From Cyanobacteria bacterium UBA2566 (GTDB lineage: Bacteria > Cyanobacteriota > Cyanobacteriia > Cyanobacteriales > Desertifilaceae): a stretch of 13,567 nucleotides of DNA. Below are positions 8,601 to 13,567 of this stretch, in pieces (within the stretch, counting starts at the first letter, position 1; each line of letters begins with the position of its first letter). The translations under genes were made by a program, and so were the position numbers. The notes under the pieces were generated by a model. It was not told the origin of the DNA, did no database searches, and saw nothing but the letters and a program-made list of their open reading frames with translations. The DNA is taken from NCBI GenBank assembly GCA_002340255.1, contig DDLS01000193.1, positions 1 to 13,567 of the forward strand, given 5' to 3'.

Positions 8601-11600
8601 GGGAATATGCTTCTATTGCTGTTTGGCGAACCCCTTTCAATACATTCGCAAAACTCTGCCCTTCTTCAAATTGCGTTCGCATGACTAATGTATTCGCAAA
8701 AAAGCCAATTAAGGGTTCGATTTCTTGGTGTTGGCGGTTAGCTATGGGGGTTCCTACTAAGATATCTGACTGTTGGCTGTAACGATAGAGTAAACTGCTC
8801 CATGCTGCCAATAGGGTCATAAACAAGGTACATCCCGATTGTTGACTTAATGCGTGCAGTTTTTGGGTGAGTTCCCTCGAGAGTTGAAATGATTCTGTTC
8901 CACCTCGGAATGTTTGCACTGAAGGGCGGGGTCTGTCTGTGGGCAGTTCTAGTAATGGGGGAGCATTTGCTAACTTTTGTTTCCAATAGTTCAGTTGGCT
9001 TTGTTGTTGTTGTTCTTTTAACCACTCTCGCTCCCAGATTCCATAGTCCGCGTACTGAATCGGCAGTTCTGCTAATGGAGATTTTTCCCCTTTGTTGAAG
9101 GCTTGATAAAGTGTCGATAATTCTCCCAATAATACTCCCATCGACCAACCATCGGAAATTATGTGGTGTATGGTTAGGGTTAAGATAAAACTTCCCGAAT
9201 CCAGTTGTAGTAAATTTCCTCGCAGGAGGGGGCCGCTTTCTAGATCGAAGGGTTTTTGCGCTTCTTGTTTGACAAAGTTTATTACCTGTTTTTCCTGTTC
9301 TATCTCTGGTAGTTGTTGCACGTCGATAATGTTTAGGGGAGTTGCTATGGTGGGGCTGATGATCTGAATGGGAACTCCATTTTTTGCTTTGAAGATTGTC
9401 CGCAGGCTTTTGTGACGACGAACTATTTCTTGGAGAGCCTGTTCTAGTGACTGGATGGATAAGTTTCCGAACAGTCGCCAAGCTCTAAATATGTTGTAGG
9501 TAGCACTTTTTTGCTCTAGTTTATCTAAAAACCAGAGTCTTTCTTGGGCAAAGGAGAGAGGAATATCGTTGTCGCGGTTGATGAGCTTAATTGTGTGATA
9601 AAAAGATGACCAACTTGCCGACCATCCCTGCTGACGCAAAAGATTAGCTAGTTGCTCGATAGTAGGAGCATCAAAAAGAATAGATAGAGGTAAGTTGCGG
9701 TTAAAGATTTTCTCGATTTTGGCAAACAACCGTACCGCTAAAATCGAGTGACCACCTAAGGCAAAAAAGTTGTCTTGTATGCCGATGGGTTGAGTTTCTA
9801 AGACGCTCTCCCAAATTTTCGTTAACTCTAATTCCAACTCATCGCGAGGAGAGACATAATTACTTTTTTGTGGGCGTAATAATTCGGGAGAAGGAAGATT
9901 GCGTCGCTCTAATTTTCCGTTAGAATTTCGCGGCAAAGAATCTAAAAAAATGAAGAGGCTTGGTACGGCATGTTCTGGTAGTTTTTCTGCGACAAAGTTT
10001 CGCAACTCCTCTTTAATTACTGAGGGCTTTTCAAGGATTAAAGAATAATTCTTGAGAGCAACATAAGCTACTAAATTATTAGCTTTTAGAAAATCATTCC
10101 GAGCAATTACTACAGTTTCTTTTACATCTGGGTGCCTATTTAGCGTCACTTCTATTCCTTCTAGTTCGACTCTAAGTCCTCTGATTTTTATGCGGCGATC
10201 GCTTCTTCCAACAAATTCTAATATTCCTTCAGGTGAATAACGAGCTAAATCCCCTGTTTTATAAAGGTGGGTAATTCCTTCAAAGGGGTTAATGATAAAT
10301 TTCTTTCTGGTTAATTCTGGACGATTGAGATAACTCCGTACTTGACGTTTACCTGCGACGCAAAGTTCACCAATTTCGCCCTCTGGTACTGGGTTTAAAT
10401 TTTCGTCAAGTAAGAGAATTGTTACATCTTGAAGAGGCTTTCCGAGAGGTACGATTCCGGTTTCCTGGTTAAACTCTTCAGGAATGAGATAATAACTCAC
10501 TGTTCCTGTAGTTTCAGATTGGGAGTAAAGATTAATTATTCGAGCATTATGTTGGAGTTGGTAACGCCAATCGTGGGGAGTATTCCAAGCTAAAGGTTCT
10601 CCTGTAACCAAAATTAATCGCAAGGAATTATTTAGCAGATCGAGTCTTGCTTTTTCATCGAGTTCTTGCAAAAAATTGATACAAAATTGCCAGATTGTCG
10701 GTACCGTATCCCAGATAGTTACTTCAGTATTTTTAATCAGTTGGAAAAGCTGTACTGGGTCTTGTCGTTGTTGCCGATCGGCAATGACTAATGTTGCACC
10801 AATAAATAAGGGTAAGAGCGTTTGTCTCACCCCTGCTGAAAATGAAAAAGAAGCGGTGTGTAAATATTTATCGCTTTCTTCAATTCCCAAAGGGAATCCA
10901 ATAGACCGCATATAAGAAGATAAGCTGTAGTGGGGAATGCAAACAGCCTTGGGTTGACCTGTCGAGCCAGAAGTATAAATGGCATAAGCTAGATTATTAG
11001 AGCTTACTTCGTCTGCTGGATTTTCTAAGCTTTGCCCAGCAATTTCTGACTGTTTTGAGTCGAGATAAACAAATATTAGGTCTGACTCTGGAACTATCTT
11101 TCCGAGTTCTTTCCGAGTGACTAAAATCGGAACTTTAGCATCTTTCAACATAAATGCTAAACGCTCTGAGGGATATTCAGAGTCTAGGGGTAAATAAGCG
11201 CTACCTGCTTTGAGAATAGCAAGAATAGCGATCGCAAATTCGCAAGAACGGTCTAGGCAGATTCCGATTAAAGTGTTAGGTTCAAGATGGAATTGCTTTA
11301 GATAATGGGCCAGTTGGTTAGCTTGCCGATTTAATTCTCGATAGGTTAGCTGTCGGCAATTATCCACAAGCGCGATCGCCTCCGGTCTTCGTTCCACTTG
11401 CCCTTCGATTAACTGATGAAAACAGGGTTCTTCAGTATAAGAGTTGGGTACGAAAATTTCCAGTGGACATTCTTGAGGCTCGTTTATTCGAGAGGGAAGT
11501 AAAACCTCTCCCTCTCCTGTGGTTGTTAGTTCTCCAAGTTGATTTGTGCCAGTAATTTTGATTTTAACTAAAATTCCCGAGTCACGTTCTGTTTTTTTAA

Positions 11601-12633
11601 CAACGGTTCCTTCATACCAAATCGTATCCCCATATAAAACTGGAGCGTTCATCTGTACTGATAATCGTTTAAGCTGTCCGCGATCGCCCATCCAGTTTGT
11701 CAGTAACGGGGCTAGCCAAGCAAAGCGCATTACGCCATTATCAAATGGTGCGGACATACCCCGTTGTTTGGCCAAGAGAAAATCTTCATGCTGTTGAGAA
11801 TATTTAACTGGCCAGCCAGTTATCGGATTTTTCACCGAAGCATGAGGAGCTTTGAGAGTATCGCGATACCCTAAAGCCCCAGGGCGATAAGGTGGCCCAG
11901 TCGCTGCTTGCCAACAAATCAAATCGCCGACAGTTAAGGGGCCGCGAACTAAAGGGGGGAGTTTGGCATTAATCTCGACATCTTCTCCCCATAAAAGGCG
12001 ATCGCCCCTTCGACTTTCCCGATCTAAGGCTTCGCGCATCTCGGCCAATTCTTCCTCCGAATATTCGTAAATCGAACGATTCACTAAAAAATCGTTTTCC
12101 GTCCGTGCAATCCAGACCAAATTACTCTTGGCTTTACCGACTAATTCTTCCTTTTGATTCCAGTAGCTTGTTTCAGAGAGGATGCAAACCAAGGAACGAT
12201 TTTCACGGTTCTTAGACTCGTAAACCCCTGTTTGTTTCGCCGACGCTCTTAAAGAATCTCCTTCTAAAATTGGGTGGAACCATTCATATTCTAGCTCTCC
12301 AATCAAATTAGACATGGGTAATTTCATTAGATACCCATGCAGTGCTGGATACAAAACTGAGGTTAGAAAAGTTGGCGGTGCCACGAGACGGCCATAATCG
12401 CTCTTCCGGGCGTAATCTGGATCGAGCCAGAGGGGATTATCGTCGCTAATCCCATAAGCAAAATGTCTGATGGCTTGCGCTGTAACTTCTGTATTCCAAG
12501 GCTCTCGTTCTTGGATGATTTGCCCTGTTAATCCCCGAGATTTTTCTATGAACTCGTGAATTTTCCGATCTATTGTTTGACTCATTTCAAGTGTTTGTTT
12601 CAGAGATTGATTGCTGATTTTTCCAGTTGACAA
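5635..12633 (-). CDS. Two-module NRPS with N-terminal double-hotdog dehydratase-like region (DH-A-PCP-C-A-PCP-TE)
   Basis: This 2332-aa synthetase probably joins two building blocks and releases them by thioesterase. Residues about 20-180 and 215-385 form a double hotdog resembling FAS1-like/MaoC acyl dehydratases (DDNPLW 64-69, GRLVAPPTF 81-89, NWMGD 313-317). W69 replaces the usual catalytic His, and the second half has no D-x-N-P-x-H. Adenylation 1 (about 400-910) has YTSGSTG 553-559, YKTGD 791-795 and K907, but Ser599 replaces the amino-binding Asp. Carrier 1 carries S963 in LGGHS. The condensation domain (about 1023-1460) has HHIISDG 1156-1162. Adenylation 2 (about 1485-1970) has D1680 and K1967, with code D-A-Q-D-L-G-V-V-D-K, a glutamine signature. 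Carrier 2 carries S2022. The thioesterase has S2152 (GWSFGG), D2179 and H2313. The annotated start is TTG with AAGAG 7 bases upstream; ATG at 12585 (residue 17) is an alternative. No epimerase, methyltransferase or second biosynthetic gene is nearby. The product is unknown. Confidence 0.95.
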   Translation of the reverse strand: MSTGKISNQSLKQTLEMSQTIDRKIHEFIEKSRGLTGQIIQEREPWNTEVTAQAIRHFAYGISDDNPLWLDPDYARKSDYGRLVAPPTFLTSVLYPALHGYLMKLPMSNLIGELEYEWFHPILEGDSLRASAKQTGVYESKNRENRSLVCILSETSYWNQKEELVGKAKSNLVWIARTENDFLVNRSIYEYSEEELAEMREALDRESRRGDRLLWGEDVEINAKLPPLVRGPLTVGDLICWQAATGPPYRPGALGYRDTLKAPHASVKNPITGWPVKYSQQHEDFLLAKQRGMSAPFDNGVMRFAWLAPLLTNWMGDRGQLKRLSVQMNAPVLYGDTIWYEGTVVKKTERDSGILVKIKITGTNQLGELTTTGEGEVLLPSRINEPQECPLEIFVPNSYTEEPCFHQLIEGQVERRPEAIALVDNCRQLTYRELNRQANQLAHYLKQFHLEPNTLIGICLDRSCEFAIAILAILKAGSAYLPLDSEYPSERLAFMLKDAKVPILVTRKELGKIVPESDLIFVYLDSKQSEIAGQSLENPADEVSSNNLAYAIYTSGSTGQPKAVCIPHYSLSSYMRSIGFPLGIEESDKYLHTASFSFSAGVRQTLLPLFIGATLVIADRQQRQDPVQLFQLIKNTEVTIWDTVPTIWQFCINFLQELDEKARLDLLNNSLRLILVTGEPLAWNTPHDWRYQLQHNARIINLYSQSETTGTVSYYLIPEEFNQETGIVPLGKPLQDVTILLLDENLNPVPEGEIGELCVAGKRQVRSYLNRPELTRKKFIINPFEGITHLYKTGDLARYSPEGILEFVGRSDRRIKIRGLRVELEGIEVTLNRHPDVKETVVIARNDFLKANNLVAYVALKNYSLILEKPSVIKEELRNFVAEKLPEHAVPSLFIFLDSLPRNSNGKLERRNLPSPELLRPQKSNYVSPRDELELELTKIWESVLETQPIGIQDNFFALGGHSILAVRLFAKIEKIFNRNLPLSILFDAPTIEQLANLLRQQGWSASWSSFYHTIKLINRDNDIPLSFAQERLWFLDKLEQKSATYNIFRAWRLFGNLSIQSLEQALQEIVRRHKSLRTIFKAKNGVPIQIISPTIATPLNIIDVQQLPEIEQEKQVINFVKQEAQKPFDLESGPLLRGNLLQLDSGSFILTLTIHHIISDGWSMGVLLGELSTLYQAFNKGEKSPLAELPIQYADYGIWEREWLKEQQQQSQLNYWKQKLANAPPLLELPTDRPRPSVQTFRGGTESFQLSRELTQKLHALSQQSGCTLFMTLLAAWSSLLYRYSQQSDILVGTPIANRQHQEIEPLIGFFANTLVMRTQFEEGQSFANVLKGVRQTAIEAYSHQDTSFEQLVMELEPSRSLSYNPLFQVMFVLQNADMGNLELPEVSCSQLERSSVVAKFDLTLSMQETEDGLMGYWKYNRDLFEGATIGRWMGHFQVLLESIVANPQQEVEQLPLLPENEGHKILVQWNDTTTDYPQDKCIHQLFEEQAECTPDAVAVIFENDQLTYRELNAKANQLAHYLQSLGVEPEVLVGICVERSIEMIIGFLAILKAGGAYVPIDPNYPSDRLAYILEDSKARVLLTQENLVTRFSGYKTQVVCFEKNWDTFSGENNIQNGQVNSANLAYVIYTSGSTGKPKAVTIEHRAALNLSVGLQHAIYAIPLPRQRRVSVNAPLIFDASVQQLIRLLHGDTLYIIPKTIRLNGDALLSYLQKQQIDVFDCTPSQLTLIVEKWFSREETLPEIVLVGGEAIDELIWQALVKAKYTRFYNVYGPTECTVDTTVASCYHNSVKPVIGHPIANTQTYILDNHLQPVPIGVTGELHIGGAGLARGYLNRPELTEQKFIPNPFSNEPGSRLYKTGDLAHYLPDGNIEYIGRIDNQVKIRGFRIELGEIEAVLTQHPNIGQAVVIVREDIPRDKRLAAYIVAKGEVVSSDLRGFLKSKLPNYMMPSAFVFLDAIPLTPNGKIDRRAFPVPDVSTQEAEKIAPRTTRELQLVQIWSEVLNIPSVGVRDNFFDKGGHSLLAVRLVARIEEQFGTRLPLATLFNEPTIEGQASLLSAAVNPELFSPLVPIQPKGSLPPFFCIHPVGGNVLCYWDLAHQLAVEQPFYGLQAVGLNGESKPKTCIEDMATIYIEAIQTVQPQGPYQLGGWSFGGIVAFEIARQLEALGTEVETLALIDSFNSTVLNKSKPDETMLVISFAKSLSRPFGKELPASAEKMGQLELEEKLNYILNEGKKLQILPPEIGLKQMQQLFAVFQTNVEAMHGYVPQPYLGQITLFYADGKSEELAQKQIQGWRSLAASGINIHKIAGDHFSIIRSEALAKELGPYLKF

Positions 12634-12678
12634 GAAAAACTCTTGTTTTAAGGTATTTTTTTTAACATAAATTGCAGG

Positions 12679-12720
12679 CTGCCACTCTTAGAAATTCCTT
12701 AGGATTTCTAAGAGTGGCAG
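12679..12720. repeat. 17-bp perfect inverted repeat in the NRPS/rplS divergent spacer
   Basis: CTGCCACTCTTAGAAAT (12679-12695) is exactly complementary to 12704-12720. The inner CC/GG can extend the stem around a TTA loop with one bulged T. It lies in the 265-bp spacer 12634-12898 between genes transcribed away from each other, 46 bp before the NRPS TTG and 178 bp before rplS. No T-tract follows on either strand and no gene ends here, so it is not an ordinary terminator. It could be an operator, a 5'-UTR structure of the NRPS transcript or a mobile-element remnant. Confidence 0.7.
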
Positions 12721-12835
12721 ATCGGGGCTATAGTACCAGGGTAAGCTCAACTCAAGGGATCGATCTCTGAAAATTGGATTCCGTCGTTAAGCCAAAATAT
12801 AGTATGCATTTGCCCTCCCTGTCCTCCCATTCCCC

Positions 12836-12865
12836 TAGACAGAATATAAAATCTTGAGTTATTAT
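12836..12865 (+). promoter_or_regulatory. Candidate rplS promoter
   Basis: TAGACA (12836-12841) and TATTAT (12860-12865) are spaced by 18 bp, each one mismatch from the sigma-70 consensus. A start near 12872 would leave a leader of about 27 bases before rplS. The call rests on pattern match only, and the region is AT-rich, so chance matches are likely. Confidence 0.35.
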
Positions 12866-12898
12866 AAAAAATTGTGAGTTTTTAAGATAGATAAGCCC

Positions 12899-13288
12899 AT
12901 GCACGCTCAAGAAATCATCCGCTCTATAGAAGCGGAACAAATGAAACCAGAGATTCCTCTAATCTATGTTGGAGATACAGTAAAAATCGGCGTGAGAATC
13001 CGAGAAGGTGGAAAAGAAAGAACCCAGCCCTATGAAGGTGTGGTGATTGCCAAGCGCAATGGTGGCATCAATGAAACCATAACAGTGCGCAAAATATTCC
13101 AAGGTGTGGGCGTAGAACGAGTCTTTTTACTCCATTCTCCACGCATCACCAATATTAAAGTGACTCGCCGAGGAAAAGCCCGCCGAGCCAAACTCTATTA
13201 TTTGCGCGATCGCGTTGGTAAAGCAACTCGTCTCAAACAGCGCTTTGATCGTCCCTTAGATACAAAAATCAAGACTAAGACTAAATAA
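12899..13288 (+). CDS. rplS: 50S ribosomal protein L19
   Basis: L19 is a protein of the large ribosomal subunit located at the interface with the 30S subunit. The 129-aa sequence begins MHAQEIIRSIEAEQ and contains the conserved stretches IYVGDTVKIGV, PYEGVVIAKRNGGINETITV, GVGVERVFLLHSP and RRAKLYYLRDRVGKA, which fit cyanobacterial L19 throughout. It is slightly longer than E. coli L19 because of a short lysine-rich tail (KIKTKTK). The ATG at 12899 matches the family start; no strong Shine-Dalgarno is visible. It is followed by a promoter and tRNA-Trp, an order known in cyanobacteria, where secE-nusG usually come next. The divergently oriented NRPS upstream is not part of this conserved arrangement. 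Confidence 0.97.
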   Translation: MHAQEIIRSIEAEQMKPEIPLIYVGDTVKIGVRIREGGKERTQPYEGVVIAKRNGGINETITVRKIFQGVGVERVFLLHSPRITNIKVTRRGKARRAKLYYLRDRVGKATRLKQRFDRPLDTKIKTKTK

Positions 13289-13298
13289 CGCCTTCCCC

Positions 13299-13328
13299 TT
13301 GACACAAATTCCAATTGATGTGTATAAT
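13299..13328 (+). promoter_or_regulatory. Near-consensus promoter for tRNA-Trp
   Basis: TTGACA (13299-13304) and TATAAT (13323-13328) are exact sigma-70 consensus hexamers spaced by 18 bp, lying between the rplS stop and the tRNA. Transcription would start near 13335, about 26 bases before the mature tRNA 5' end. No terminator separates it from rplS, so read-through may add to expression. Confidence 0.75.
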
Positions 13329-13360
13329 TAGAGGGCTTAGGTTAATCCAAACCAACCAGT

Positions 13361-13433
13361 GCGCTCTTAGTTCAGTTGGTAGAACGCAGGTCTCCAAAAC
13401 CTGATGTCGGGGGTTCAAGTCCTCCAGGGCGCG
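13361..13433 (+). tRNA. trnW: tRNA-Trp (anticodon CCA)
   Basis: The 73-nt sequence folds as a full cloverleaf. The acceptor stem GCGCTCT pairs with AGGGCGC (one G-T pair), the D stem is GTTC/GAAC, and the anticodon stem is CAGGT/ACCTG with loop CTCCAAA. The anticodon CCA is at 13394-13396. The T stem is GGGGG/CCTCC around TTCAAGT, and the discriminator base is G. The 3' CCA is not encoded and must be added after transcription. Confidence 0.97.
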
Positions 13434-13528
13434 TTATTGTCAATCTTCGATCCCGTAAGACTTTGACCTCCGAAATCGGATTTTGGAAACCTGCGCTCAA
13501 CACACATTCAACACAAAATCACCATAGC

Positions 13529-13550
13529 ACCCCATGCCTCAGCATGGGGT
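13529..13550 (+). terminator. Hairpin in the leader downstream of tRNA-Trp
   Basis: ACCCCATGC (13529-13537) and GCATGGGGT (13542-13550) form a perfect 9-bp stem with a CTCA loop. It may end the tRNA transcript or act in the leader of the next operon. The following bases (AAATAGG) lack a T-tract, which weakens the terminator reading. The stretch 13434-13567 otherwise contains no gene I can support. Confidence 0.4.
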
Positions 13551-13567
13551 AAATAGGTCAAGCAGAA

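Noticed and set aside
8738..9481. A 247-codon open frame on the - strand inside the NRPS
   Set aside because: It overlaps the condensation-domain coding sequence in another frame, its composition is rich in T, R, S and P with no recognisable motif, and the NRPS frame is clearly the real one.
12752..12940. A 62-codon frame on the - strand over the rplS start
   Set aside because: It overlaps the likely rplS promoter and start codon, has low-complexity content and no recognisable feature.
1..13567. CRISPR arrays, insertion sequences or prophage genes
   Set aside because: I looked for regularly spaced repeats, transposases and phage proteins and saw none; the repeats found are short and not spaced like a CRISPR array.

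Overview
The window looks like a cyanobacterial chromosome segment. Evidence: a ferredoxin-type assimilatory nitrate reductase (narB), a DUF1400-type alpha/beta hydrolase, the ribosomal/tRNA order rplS - tRNA-Trp(CCA), and about 13 copies of the octamer GCGATCGC (HIP1, the hallmark repeat of many cyanobacterial genomes) in 13.6 kb. Short heptanucleotide tandem repeats between genes fit the same picture. I cannot fix the genus from the sequence alone.

Layout. narB (36-2231, +) faces a secreted DUF1400/alpha-beta hydrolase (2255-3964, -); the two stop codons lie inside one near-perfect palindrome. A spacer with heptamer repeats (3965-4167) follows. Next comes a likely two-gene + strand unit: a small GIY-YIG-like protein of unknown role (4168-4569) and an mARC/YcbX-like MOSC molybdenum-cofactor protein (4606-5439). 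A 195-bp convergent spacer with one weak hairpin separates these from the dominant feature, a 7-kb single-gene nonribosomal peptide synthetase on the - strand (5635-12633, 2332 aa). A divergent 265-bp spacer carrying a 17-bp perfect inverted repeat leads to rplS (12899-13288, +). A near-consensus sigma-70-type promoter, tRNA-Trp (13361-13433) and a leader-like stretch with a hairpin run to the window end. From known cyanobacterial gene order, secE-nusG would be expected just beyond.

The most interesting object is the synthetase. Its order is double-hotdog dehydratase-like region (about 1-385), adenylation 1, carrier protein 1, condensation, adenylation 2, carrier protein 2, thioesterase. The MaoC/FAS1-dehydratase-like N-terminus is unusual on an NRPS, and its catalytic D-x-N-P-x-H motif has Trp in place of His. 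Adenylation domain 1 lacks the Asp that holds the substrate alpha-amino group (Ser instead), so it probably loads an acid without a normal alpha-amino group. Adenylation domain 2 reads out as a glutamine-type code (D-A-Q-D-L-G-V-V-D-K). With a complete thioesterase triad, the enzyme looks like a self-contained maker of an acyl-glutamine-like or cyclised small molecule. No tailoring enzyme, transporter, phosphopantetheinyl transferase or MbtH-like gene is visible around it. narB and the MOSC protein are both molybdenum-cofactor proteins, but nothing in the sequence ties the NRPS to them functionally.
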